This document shows positions 33,040-40,890 of a stretch of 64,000 bases of DNA, in pieces (the first letter of the stretch is position 1; each line of letters opens with the position of its first letter). This DNA is from Gemmatimonadaceae bacterium. Lineage in GTDB: Bacteria; Gemmatimonadota; Gemmatimonadetes; Gemmatimonadales; Gemmatimonadaceae. The notes beneath the pieces were generated by a model. The model had not been told where the DNA came from, searched no databases, and saw only the letters and a list, made by a program, of their open reading frames with translations. The stretch is taken from assembly GCA_035633115.1 (NCBI GenBank), contig DASQFN010000079.1, positions 124,001 to 188,000 of the forward strand, written 5' to 3'. The translations under genes and the position numbers were made by a program.

Positions 33040-33234
33040 ATGTGGCTGCTAGGTTTGACGTTTGTCGCCCTCCTGATGCCAATCCTGCGGAGCCTCGCGA
33101 CGGGAAACAGGGCGCTGGCGAATCCCGTCAGCCTGCTGCCCAGGGTCGTTTTCCTGATCCTCATAGCATGGGTGTGGGTCACCCTCGTGGTGGACCAGAT
33201 GCCATGTTTCCTGGGAGTTCCAAATTGCGATTAG
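33040..33234 (+). CDS. Small two-helix membrane protein
   Basis: The 64-residue frame starts at ATG 33040 and has two hydrophobic segments: MWLLGLTFVALLMPIL and LLPRVVFLILIAWVWVTLVV. It ends with a short polar tail holding Cys-Phe-Leu and Asn-Cys. The ribosome site is weak. No family is recognised, and it could be a chance frame, though two well-formed helices make a real small membrane protein more likely. Confidence 0.45.
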   Translation: MWLLGLTFVALLMPILRSLATGNRALANPVSLLPRVVFLILIAWVWVTLVVDQMPCFLGVPNCD

Positions 33235-33284
33235 CATCGCACCGAAGAATCACTCAGCGCGCCGCAGGGCGGCAGTTGCGCACC

Positions 33285-34670
33285 TCAGCGAACACCCGGT
33301 AAGAGCGCAGAGCGGTCGTAGAGAGTTCCTCCGCGCATTACCATTCGGACTTTGCGCGCGTTCGCGATGTCGGCGCTCGGATCGGCGTCGAAAACGACGA
33401 GATCGGCATGCTTGCCGCGATCGAGTGAGCCGAGGTCGGCTTCGCGCCCCATCGCACGCGCCGCGACAAGAGTTGCGGACAGCAGCACCTGGCGGGCTGT
33501 CATACCTGCCGCCTGCATTGCTTCCATCTCGCGGTAGACACTTGGTCCATGCGCAGTTCCAGGATTTCCAGCGTCGGTGCCCATTGCGATCGGTATGCCT
33601 GCGTCGCGCAGCTTTCGAAGATTGACTTCCATCGTCTTGCGTTGCGCATCCCACGTACCGCTTCGCGCAGCTGTGGCAAGCCGGGCGCGAACTGTTTCCG
33701 GAATCACGCGCTCGAGCTTAGACCGGGTAACTGCATCCACACACTCGAGGGGATACCGCGCAGCGGGTGACCGGCCCATGCCTACGTCGGCGTAGCCTTC
33801 GCGTACGGTGAGAGTCGGGATGACGACGGTTCCATTTCTTCGCGCCGCGGCGATGAACTCGTCATCGATTTCAGCGGTCTCGACACTGTGCACGAGCACT
33901 CGCGTGCCGGCGGCGAGAGCCTCCTTTGCCCGGGGCAGCTGAGTCGCGTGCACGATCAGAGGCACGCCAGCCTTTTTCGCCGCCTGTCCGGCAATCATCA
34001 ACATGTCGCGCGCATGTGGCTGCAATGAATCGGGAAGCTGGAGATACCACACCTTGATTGCGTTCGCGCCCATGTATGCAAGCCCGCCCACCGCCGCACG
34101 CACTATTGAATCGCCCGACATGGGAACGAACTGCTGAATAAACGGAAGATTGAGCCAGTGAGCCCGACTCGTCAGAAGAGGTCCGGCCGCGGCCATTCTT
34201 GGAGCGAGCGCCTGGGATTCGTGAGCCCGCGCCATGGCGTACGTGAAGGGGAAGCCGCCGACGTCGAACACCGCGGTGACGCCTGAGCAGAGCCACGCGC
34301 GGTCGAACGGCGCCGGATTCCGCTGGAGCGCAGCCACTGTCGAGTCGTATGGAAACTCGGCCCGCAAATCCACAGCGTCGGGTCGCCCGTCCACCCAGCC
34401 GGTCTGTGAATAGTGGACGTGGGCGTCTATCAGGCCGGGCGTGATGAACTTGCCCGACATGTCTATGATGCGTGCGCCGGCGGGCGCAGGGCAGTTTGCA
34501 CGAGTGCCAGCGCAAAGGATGCGGCCGTCCCGTGCAACAACAGATGCATTCGGTATCGACGGTCCACGCGGATCGATGAGAGTTCCGCCGGCCAGCGCGA
34601 TGGTGGAGGGCTGGCCCGGAGCGGTCGTGGTCCAGGCGAGCAATAAAAGCAGGACTCTCAGCAAACTCAT
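33285..34670 (-). CDS. Secreted amidohydrolase-family enzyme
   Basis: This 461-residue protein has a signal peptide (MSLLRVLLLLLAWTTTAPGQ) and the metal-dependent amidohydrolase layout: GGTLIDPRGPSIPNASVVARDGRI, the HxH motif in LIDAHVHYS, further histidines in LIVHATQL and VLVHSVETAE, the catalytic Asp in MGTDAGNPG and a C-terminal GSLDRGKHADLVVFDADP beta-sandwich. Imidazolonepropionase-like and prolidase-like secreted amidohydrolases share this pattern; the substrate is unknown. Its ATG overlaps the stop of the upstream DUF1697 gene (ATGA), so the two are translationally coupled. Confidence 0.88.
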   Translation of the reverse strand: MSLLRVLLLLLAWTTTAPGQPSTIALAGGTLIDPRGPSIPNASVVARDGRILCAGTRANCPAPAGARIIDMSGKFITPGLIDAHVHYSQTGWVDGRPDAVDLRAEFPYDSTVAALQRNPAPFDRAWLCSGVTAVFDVGGFPFTYAMARAHESQALAPRMAAAGPLLTSRAHWLNLPFIQQFVPMSGDSIVRAAVGGLAYMGANAIKVWYLQLPDSLQPHARDMLMIAGQAAKKAGVPLIVHATQLPRAKEALAAGTRVLVHSVETAEIDDEFIAAARRNGTVVIPTLTVREGYADVGMGRSPAARYPLECVDAVTRSKLERVIPETVRARLATAARSGTWDAQRKTMEVNLRKLRDAGIPIAMGTDAGNPGTAHGPSVYREMEAMQAAGMTARQVLLSATLVAARAMGREADLGSLDRGKHADLVVFDADPSADIANARKVRMVMRGGTLYDRSALLPGVR

Positions 34671-35182
34671 CCGCCCTGCGCGGCCATCGCGGCCAGCTTC
34701 GCAACCGTGTTCATATTGCGAGCAGTCCCCTTTCCCGCCGCGGGTATTTTCAGTTTCGAGCGCCCCATGTTCGCGCCGTAGCGCACGTAGATCTCCCTTC
34801 GTCCGAGACCGACCTCCTCGTCCGCACGTCCCGATATGCTGTCGAGGCTGTCAGCGGGCGGTGCCGCATCGAGAAAGATCGCCACGGTGCGATTTGCGGG
34901 CGCATTCGGAAAGGGGTTCCGCGCCAGTACCTCTGCCATCTCCTTTGCTGTCCGTAACATGACCCCGACAGGCTTGCCGGCGTAGGCGAGGAGCCGATTC
35001 TCGAGCTCCTTACGCACAGCGGTCTCCGAGAGCGTGCTGTCGAAGACCACGTTCCCGCTCGCGATATAGGTTCTGACGTCGCGGAATCCGGCAGCTTCGC
35101 ACATCACTTTGAGATCCACCATCGGGAGCTTGCCGGTTCCTCCCACGTTTACGGCGCGAAGGAGTGCAACGAATGCTGTCAT
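34667..35182 (-). CDS. DUF1697 family protein
   Basis: The 171-residue protein has the full family signature: MTAFVALLRAVNVGGTGKLPM, the AAGFRDVRTYIASGNVVFDS block, IFLDAAPPADS, EIYVRYGANMGRSKL and the terminal GTARNMNTVAKLAAMA. DUF1697 proteins have no established biochemical role. The frame stays open far upstream, but the ATG at 35182 begins the domain. It is followed by the amidohydrolase with a 4-base overlap. The other DUF1697 copy at 17085 is more divergent. Confidence 0.85.
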   Translation of the reverse strand: MTAFVALLRAVNVGGTGKLPMVDLKVMCEAAGFRDVRTYIASGNVVFDSTLSETAVRKELENRLLAYAGKPVGVMLRTAKEMAEVLARNPFPNAPANRTVAIFLDAAPPADSLDSISGRADEEVGLGRREIYVRYGANMGRSKLKIPAAGKGTARNMNTVAKLAAMAAQGG

Positions 35183-35427
35183 TCGACCCAATATACTGAC
35201 GCGGCGCAGCAAGCGAACGCGCGCGCGCAGCGGAGATTGCGAAACTGTTGATGAAGGGCGCGCGAAGCGAACCCATGGAAGAGAAAACACGCGTTGCAGC
35301 AGTGGCCTGAGCCGTAACAAAAGGCCATCTAACACCAGTGCGCGGCGTTCCAAGTATATGCGATTGACCTGAGCAGCGACACCGGGGTATGAGGAGGATG
35401 GCCCTTTCGCCCACATCCCGGCAACGG

Positions 35428-35910
35428 ATGCGTCGACAAACGGTTTTCGCGGTTCTTCCAATCCTGCTGAGTCTCGGCGGCTGCAATATCTACGCGTGCG
35501 TATACGAGACTCGCTTCGTATCCGTTCAGGGCGCCGCAACACCGCCGGGCGGAGGTACAGTTGTCGTCGAATCGATGGGCTTTCGTCAGTACAGGCCGGA
35601 GCAACCCGTATCGAATTCGGTGTCGCACGTAGTGAGAGGAGAAGGATTCGCCGCCGCCCCCACGCGCCTGACGCTACGGGATAACCGCGATCCCGGCCGC
35701 GTAGTCGCCGTTCTGTCGATGCAGACGTCACCCGTGTCATTCACTGCCGGCAGCTCGTTCGATGTGGCGTCCAGCGATCGCGATCGGATGTTCGAGCTTC
35801 TTGCCAGCGGAAATGCTCGTCTTTTCCTCGAGCTTGCAAACGATGCTACTCTGATAGTGCCGCTGACCGTTGCGACTCGAGAAGACTGGCACCGCCCCAA
35901 CTGCAGTTAG
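35428..35910 (+). CDS. Lipoprotein of unknown function
   Basis: The leader MRRQTVFAVLPILLSLGGC (lipobox LGGC) is followed by about 140 residues of beta-rich sequence: YACVYETRFVSVQG, VVVESMGFRQYRPEQP, APTRLTLRDNRDPGRVVAVLSM, SFDVASSDRDRMFELLASG and RLFLELANDATLIVPL. No family is recognised. The ATG at 35428 is chosen because it begins the signal peptide; an upstream start would add 13 polar residues. It lies divergently from DUF1697 and convergent with blaI. Confidence 0.65.
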   Translation: MRRQTVFAVLPILLSLGGCNIYACVYETRFVSVQGAATPPGGGTVVVESMGFRQYRPEQPVSNSVSHVVRGEGFAAAPTRLTLRDNRDPGRVVAVLSMQTSPVSFTAGSSFDVASSDRDRMFELLASGNARLFLELANDATLIVPLTVATREDWHRPNCS

Positions 35911-35974
35911 ACACAAACGGTGCCGATGAGCCCCCACCGCGCCCACTGCACAAGGCGCTGGCGCGGATAGCGCG

Positions 35975-35998
35975 CCGGGTTAACGCCCGGGTTAACGC
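35975..35998. repeat. 12-base tandem duplication at the blaI stop
   Basis: The unit CCGGGTTAACGC occurs twice in direct succession (35975-35986 and 35987-35998). The second copy contains the blaI stop codon on the minus strand, and the first copy carries the same sequence just beyond it. Confidence 0.8.
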
Positions 35999-36366
35999 CG
36001 CTTCGCGGGCCGCTTCAACAGCTCGCGCATACGCGCAAGCTCCTTGTCCGACAGCCGATTCTGCTCCATGAGATGAGCAAGCAGCTTGATCGGCGACCCA
36101 CCATAGATCTTGTCCAGCACTCGGCCGAGCGCGGACTCGCCGGCTTTCTCGGGCTCTATCACCGGAAAGTAGACGTGCGTCTTCCCCTCCCCGCGCCGGT
36201 GCGACACGTAGCCCTTCATCTCCAGCGTTCGAATCATGCTCGAGATGCCAGTGTATGCGAGGCTTGGATCGACCCGGTCCCGGACTTCGGTAACCGTCGC
36301 CTCTCCGAGCTCCCAGAGCACACTCATTATGTCCAGCTCGCGCTGAGTCAGATGGAGGTCGGTCAT
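35992..36366 (-). CDS. blaI: BlaI/MecI-family transcriptional repressor
   Basis: The 124-residue protein is a full BlaI/MecI winged-helix repressor: LTQRELDIMSVLWELGEATVTEVRD, YTGISSMIRTLEMKGYVSHRRGEGKTHVYFPV and a C-terminal dimerisation region with LLAHLMEQNRLSDKELARMRELL. These repressors are inactivated by cleavage triggered by a membrane metallopeptidase. Its ATG overlaps the stop of the M56 gene upstream (ATGA), so it is the second gene of the operon. Candidate operators lie upstream of the operon (37366-37387) and at 37476 and 3011. Confidence 0.9.
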   Translation of the reverse strand: MTDLHLTQRELDIMSVLWELGEATVTEVRDRVDPSLAYTGISSMIRTLEMKGYVSHRRGEGKTHVYFPVIEPEKAGESALGRVLDKIYGGSPIKLLAHLMEQNRLSDKELARMRELLKRPAKRR

Positions 36367-37343
36367 CGCGAGTGCTGCGTCGTGTTTGATGTCATAGCGA
36401 CATTTGCGCCGTGCCTGGGGGTGAGTACGGGGTGAGGCATAGCCAGCACGAGCAACAGCAGCCCAAGTGCCACTGTGGGGAGCAGGTATCGCTGAGCATG
36501 CCGAAGCGGTGTTGGTGCCACCAGTGCGGTAAGCCGTCGCTCCAGCATTCCCGCTCCGAGGAACGCCGGCTGGAGTCGCGGACCCCGGCTGGCCGCCTGC
36601 GCGACCTTGAACAGAAGCTCTCCGTAAGCGTTCGCGTCGCCGAGCGCTGAGACGACTCGATTGTCGCAGTCCATCTCAACCGCCAGGCGGAGCCGTCGCA
36701 GCTGCCACCAGAGAGCAAGGTTCCACGGCAACACGATTAACGTGAGCGACGCGACGAAAAGAAGGAGCGCGTCGCGCGAGTTCCGATGCTCCTCTTCGTG
36801 ACGCAGCACGTATCGACGCTGCACTCGCGGCAGGGCGAGCACCCACTGCGGGACCAGTACGCGCGAGTGCAACACTCCGACAGTGGCAGGGCCAACCGAG
36901 TCGGTGACGACGACGGGAACGCCATCGACGACCGAAGGCGCACGCCGGGCGTTCAGCCTGCGCGAGCGCGCTACCAGGAAGTACACGCGTGCCGCGGTGG
37001 CCAGGCCCCATAGCACAAGCATCGCGGAAGCAATCAACCAGACCCGATTGATGATCGGGTTCAACGATTCAATACGGGCCGCCAGGCCCTGGTCCAGCGC
37101 AGTGAGTGAGGCGGTACCGACCGCGTGACCGAGCTGTGAATCCACGACGTGATGCTCCAGTACGTCGGTGACCGACGACTTGTGATTTGCCTGGTATATG
37201 GGCGGAACCGTCACGCTGATCCCAATGACCACGCACCATACCCACCGGCGCGACGTCGTGGTCGCGGGCAGAATGCGCTCGACGAGCAGCCCGGCCATGC
37301 CGAGCAGTGTGCCAATCGCGATCACATAGAGAATGCAGACCAT
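36363..37343 (-). CDS. M56/BlaR1-like membrane metallopeptidase
   Basis: This 326-residue protein has N-terminal transmembrane helices, a cytoplasmic loop with the zinc metallopeptidase motif HEEEH in YVLRHEEEHRNSRDALL, and further helices with an EMDCDNRVVSALGD block. It corresponds to the sensor-protease part of BlaR1/MecR1 but ends after the last helix, with no penicillin-binding sensor domain. The activating signal is therefore unlikely to be direct beta-lactam acylation. Unlike the usual blaI-blaR order, the protease gene here comes first and overlaps blaI by four bases. Confidence 0.85.
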   Translation of the reverse strand: MVCILYVIAIGTLLGMAGLLVERILPATTTSRRWVWCVVIGISVTVPPIYQANHKSSVTDVLEHHVVDSQLGHAVGTASLTALDQGLAARIESLNPIINRVWLIASAMLVLWGLATAARVYFLVARSRRLNARRAPSVVDGVPVVVTDSVGPATVGVLHSRVLVPQWVLALPRVQRRYVLRHEEEHRNSRDALLLFVASLTLIVLPWNLALWWQLRRLRLAVEMDCDNRVVSALGDANAYGELLFKVAQAASRGPRLQPAFLGAGMLERRLTALVAPTPLRHAQRYLLPTVALGLLLLVLAMPHPVLTPRHGANVAMTSNTTQHSR

Positions 37344-37365
37344 GGCTGCCTCGATGCCGAGAACG

Positions 37366-37387
37366 AATAACTAAGTACTTACTAGGG
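37366..37387. promoter_or_regulatory. Candidate BlaI operator of the M56-blaI operon
   Basis: Upstream of the M56 start, AACTAAGT at 37369-37376 and ACTTACT at 37378-37384 form an imperfect dyad around TAAGTACTTA, a perfect 10-base palindrome at 37372-37381. It lies 23 bases before the ATG, suitable for repression. The half-site AACTAAGT is shared with the sites at 37482 and 3014. Confidence 0.55.
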
Positions 37388-37475
37388 GCCTTGATAAGGC
37401 TTACGGGAAGGGACGCGTCCGGTTTCCCGCCGGGGGGCCAGCGGTCAAAGGGCGTGCCAGCTTCTGGCCCGTGAA

Positions 37476-37495
37476 ACTAAAAACTAAGTTATTCC
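37476..37495. promoter_or_regulatory. Second BlaI-like operator, upstream of the membrane protein at 37540
   Basis: ACTAAAAACTAAGTTATT spans this site, with the palindrome AACTAAGTT at 37482-37490. It lies 50-60 bases before the likely start of the next gene and 90-110 bases from the M56 start, so it could serve both divergent genes. It nearly matches the inverted element at 3011-3030. Confidence 0.5.
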
Positions 37496-37539
37496 GTATT
37501 TCGGGGAAGGACAAGGCGAGGGAAGACAATTCCGTGCGA

Positions 37540-38235
37540 ATGACTCTGGTGGTACACATCATCGCGGGCAGCCTCGGACTCGTTTCCGGGTTTGTCGCGC
37601 TCTATGCCTCGAAGGGAGCACCGCTGCATCGCAAGGCGGGGATGGTGTTCGTCTGTGTGATGCTCACCATGTTGTTCACCGGGCTGATGATCGCTGCTGT
37701 GCGCGGGGTGGCGCCCGCGATCAACATCCCGGTCGGGCTGCTGACCGCGTATCTGGTGACCACCTCGCTGACGACGATGCGACCTCCTGCCGCAGGGGCG
37801 CGCTGGCTGACCATCGGTCTGCTTCTGGTAGCCCTTGGCGTTGGCCTGACCAATGTCACATTCGGCTTCCAGGCGGTCGCCAGAGGCGGCAAGGAAGTCG
37901 GGATAGCGTTTCCGTTTTTCATTTTCGGCCTCGTGGCACTGTTGGGCGCGGCAGGGGATGTTCGCGTGGTGAGGTCGGGGCCTCTGCGCGGCGCGCCTCG
38001 AATTGCGAGGCATTTGTGGCGCATGTGTTTCGCGCTGGCCATCGCCGCGCTGTCGTTCTTCATCGGCCAGGCGAAGGTGATTCCCGAGCCGATCCGCATC
38101 ATGCCTCTCCTCGCGCTGCCGCTGCTGGCCGTGCTCGTGACGATGTTCTATTGGCTCTGGCGCGTTCGCATCAAGCGAAACTTTCGCGGGGTCGCTCGCG
38201 CCGGCATCACTCAACCAGTGAGGACGCACTCATGA
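37540..38235 (+). CDS. DUF2306-like multi-pass membrane protein
   Basis: This 231-residue protein has about seven hydrophobic helices: LVVHIIAGSLGLVSGFVALYAS, AGMVFVCVMLTMLFTGLMIAAV, PVGLLTAYLVTTSLTTM, WLTIGLLLVALGVGLTN and others. The ASKGAPLHRKAGMVF turn between helices 1 and 2 is typical of DUF2306-like proteins. I place the start at the ATG 37540 because the upstream extension is polar and contains the BlaI-like operator; a GTG at 37534 is equally possible. Its stop overlaps the next gene's ATG (ATGA), so both are coupled. A divergent promoter region is shared with the M56-blaI operon. Confidence 0.7.
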   Translation: MTLVVHIIAGSLGLVSGFVALYASKGAPLHRKAGMVFVCVMLTMLFTGLMIAAVRGVAPAINIPVGLLTAYLVTTSLTTMRPPAAGARWLTIGLLLVALGVGLTNVTFGFQAVARGGKEVGIAFPFFIFGLVALLGAAGDVRVVRSGPLRGAPRIARHLWRMCFALAIAALSFFIGQAKVIPEPIRIMPLLALPLLAVLVTMFYWLWRVRIKRNFRGVARAGITQPVRTHS

Positions 38236-38903
38236 CCCGCAGAACCAACGCAAGAATGGCCGGCGTCACATTCCTCGTCTACATCGCAGCCGGCATTACG
38301 AGCCTGATCATTGCCGGCCGGGCGTCAGGCACGGAGGGGATCGCTGCAAAGCTCGCGGGTTACGCACAGCACGCAACGGAGGTCCGTGTCGCGTTCCTGT
38401 TCTCTCTGCTCGCCTCCTTTTGTGCCCTGGTGCTGGCGGTGACACTTTACGCGATCACGCGCGACGAGGATTCTGATCTTGCAATGTTCGGCCTGGTCTG
38501 TCGCGTTGGCGAAGGTGTAAGCGGCAGCCTGCCGGTGATGCTCGGGCTACTCTGGCTCGCGACGGCCACCGGACCAGATGCGCCTGACACGGCAACCGCG
38601 CACACCCTCGGCGCATTTCTTCAGAAGGCCGGAGGCTGGCAAACGCTCGCCAGCGCAACGCTTTTCGCCGTGGGCAGCACACTCTTTTGCTGGCTTCTTC
38701 TGCGTGGCCGGATGATCCCCGTTGTACTTGCCTGGCTTGGCGTCGCCGCGTCCATCCTGCTTGTAGTGAGCCTTCCCCTGCAGCTTGCCGGATTCTTCGG
38801 CGGCCGGTTCTTCGACCTCATCTGGATTCCAATGGCGGTGTTCGAGGTGATACTCGCGGTGTGGCTGATCATCAAGGGAGCCGCCACACCGGCGACGCGA
38901 TGA
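38232..38903 (+). CDS. DUF4386 integral membrane protein
   Basis: The 223-residue protein shows the whole DUF4386 layout: ARMAGVTFLVYIAAGITSLI, a loop, VRVAFLFSLLASFCALVLAVTLYAI, SLPVMLGLLWLATA, an AHTLGAFLQKAGGWQTLASATLF segment and a final AVFEVILAVWLIIKG. Function is unknown. The four-base overlap with the preceding gene implies a two-gene unit, possibly controlled by the BlaI-like site at 37476. It is convergent with the propeller lipoprotein gene. Confidence 0.82.
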   Translation: MTRRTNARMAGVTFLVYIAAGITSLIIAGRASGTEGIAAKLAGYAQHATEVRVAFLFSLLASFCALVLAVTLYAITRDEDSDLAMFGLVCRVGEGVSGSLPVMLGLLWLATATGPDAPDTATAHTLGAFLQKAGGWQTLASATLFAVGSTLFCWLLLRGRMIPVVLAWLGVAASILLVVSLPLQLAGFFGGRFFDLIWIPMAVFEVILAVWLIIKGAATPATR

Positions 38904-38946
38904 ACGCGCAAACGATCCGCTTCCCTGAATTCGCGACGCGTTGGCT

Positions 38947-40890
38947 TTACGGCGACTTGACTGGCGCCGGCACCTCGATCCGCTGCAGCGCATTTCCGTT
39001 TGGCGCGCCAAAGGTAATCGCTGCCTTGTCGCCGTCGCCGAAGCCGACGAGCAGCATGCTGTATCCCGGAGGGCCGGCCAGCAGCCGCGCGGCCCCGTCG
39101 GTGGCCGACCGTATGTCCACCCGATTCCCGCCGTCGCCGACCAGGTCTTGCCACCCGATCAACAGTTGCGCGCCGTTGGCAGACCAGGATGCATCGAACT
39201 CATACACGTTCGGCTGAGCGCTCAGCGTCCGGAGGTGTTTGCCAGACGCAGACCAGATGTCGGTGACGCAGTACCCGGCAGTGCACTTGTTGACCTTCAC
39301 TTCGCGAGCGTCAGGCGACCATTCGGGCGCGAAGCTCGTCGCGGGGGCGACCAGTTTCGGTGTGCCGCCGCTCGCCGGCACCGCAAACACGGCCAGGCCG
39401 CCGGACGTTTCGACCTGCGCGGGGAGCACGATCGTCCTGCTGTCTGGACTCCACCGGAACCCGTCTCCGACCAATCCGAGCCTGGTGAGGCGCGTGGCCG
39501 CTCCGCCGGCGACGGGAATTGTCCAGATATCCTCGCCGGCCGACTCCCGGTTGGACAGAAACGCGATGGCCTTGCCGTCGGGTGACCATCGCGGCGCGCT
39601 TTCGCCGGTGGGCCAGTCGGTTAGGCGGGTCGCGGTTCCACCTCCGGCCGGGGCAATCCAGACGTCAGAGTTGCCGGCGCGACGAGACGCGAAGGCGATC
39701 TGTTTCCCATCGGGTGACCACGACGGTTCATCGTCAGGACCCGGCGCGCTGCTCACGAGTATGGACTCGCCGCCACCGACGGGGGCCGTCCAGATGTCGG
39801 CATCGCCGTTCTTCGTGCCGACGTACGCGATTCGAGAGCCGTCGCGTGAGACGTCGGCATCGCTGATGCCCCAGTCCCCAGACGTCAGTTGGACAGGCGC
39901 CCCGCCTGCCACTGGCAACGCATAGAGATGGGAGTGTCCGAGTGCCACGGTCGCTACGACGCCGCGGCCGTCCGGAGTCCAATTCGGAAGCGACTCGCTG
40001 ACGGCATCATCCGTGACCCGCTGGACGTCGGCTTCGCCGGTAGTGAGCACCCAGATGTCCGGCTGCCCACCGCGGTTCGAGGTAAACACGATGCGCGTTC
40101 CATCCGGCGACCAGCGGCCCGCCAGGTCGCCAGCGACGTCGTAGGTGAGTTGGTGGCGGTCGCCGGTGGCCACGTCCAGGCGCCACAGATCGCTCCTGCC
40201 CGTGCGTCGTGATTCATACAGGATCGAGCGGCCGTCCGGCGAAAACGTGCCGAACGACACTGATTCAAAACCCTCGATCGTCAGCTGGCGGTGCGTTCTC
40301 TTCTCGACGTCCCAAAGCCAGACCGTAGACTTGCCGTCCTTCGTGAGCGTATACGCGATCGACTTGCGGTCGGGTGACGGAAAGCTGTTGGTGCTTCCAT
40401 CCACCTCGAACAGCTTCGCACTCGACCCGTCCGCAACCTTGTACACCCAGGTCTCATTTCCCTGAGCGGTGCCGCGCGTGAACAGCAGTCCGCTTCCGTC
40501 GGGTAGCCAGGCGTTCGAGACTTCATCGGCCGAACTGCCGCCGACGACTCGTTCCGGGCCGCTATCGGTGGGAACGATCACCGCATCCGGGTGCCCACCG
40601 GCATCGCGAGTGAGCGCAATCCACTTGCGGTCCGGTGACCAGAGCGGAGCGACGTCCCAGATACCAAAACTCACGCGCCTGGCGCCGGTGCCATCGCCGT
40701 TTGCGACGTAGATCGCCGATTTGCCGGCGACGAACTTCGCGAACGCGAGCCGGCCGTCATCCGAGAACTGGTAGCCAAAGGTGCCCGGACCAGGCACGAG
40801 TGTCATTCGGTCAACGGCCGCGCGGGAATCCGTTTGCGTGCAGCCAAGCAGGGTGACAGCCACGAACACCGCAATCATTCGTCGCATCAT
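38947..40890 (-). CDS. Lipoprotein with TolB/PD40 beta-propeller repeats
   Basis: This 647-residue protein has a lipoprotein leader (MIAVFVAVTLLGC) and about twelve PD40 repeats, recognised by recurring forms of WSPDG followed by a short strand: APLWSPDRKW, GTFSPDGRSI, GRWSPDGTRI, PNWTPDGRGV, PSWSPDGKQI, PRWSPDGKAI and FRWSPDSRTI. These would fold as one or two propellers in the periplasm and bind other proteins or ligands. The start overlaps the stop of the Ser/Thr kinase gene upstream by four bases, so the kinase and propeller are made together. In the gene at 60002 the same two modules are fused in one protein. Confidence 0.88.
   Translation of the reverse strand: MMRRMIAVFVAVTLLGCTQTDSRAAVDRMTLVPGPGTFGYQFSDDGRLAFAKFVAGKSAIYVANGDGTGARRVSFGIWDVAPLWSPDRKWIALTRDAGGHPDAVIVPTDSGPERVVGGSSADEVSNAWLPDGSGLLFTRGTAQGNETWVYKVADGSSAKLFEVDGSTNSFPSPDRKSIAYTLTKDGKSTVWLWDVEKRTHRQLTIEGFESVSFGTFSPDGRSILYESRRTGRSDLWRLDVATGDRHQLTYDVAGDLAGRWSPDGTRIVFTSNRGGQPDIWVLTTGEADVQRVTDDAVSESLPNWTPDGRGVVATVALGHSHLYALPVAGGAPVQLTSGDWGISDADVSRDGSRIAYVGTKNGDADIWTAPVGGGESILVSSAPGPDDEPSWSPDGKQIAFASRRAGNSDVWIAPAGGGTATRLTDWPTGESAPRWSPDGKAIAFLSNRESAGEDIWTIPVAGGAATRLTRLGLVGDGFRWSPDSRTIVLPAQVETSGGLAVFAVPASGGTPKLVAPATSFAPEWSPDAREVKVNKCTAGYCVTDIWSASGKHLRTLSAQPNVYEFDASWSANGAQLLIGWQDLVGDGGNRVDIRSATDGAARLLAGPPGYSMLLVGFGDGDKAAITFGAPNGNALQRIEVPAPVKSP

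Noticed and set aside
33871-34704. Alternative minus-strand frame within the amidohydrolase gene
   Set aside because: The amidohydrolase frame has the metal motifs; this one is an Arg-rich shadow.
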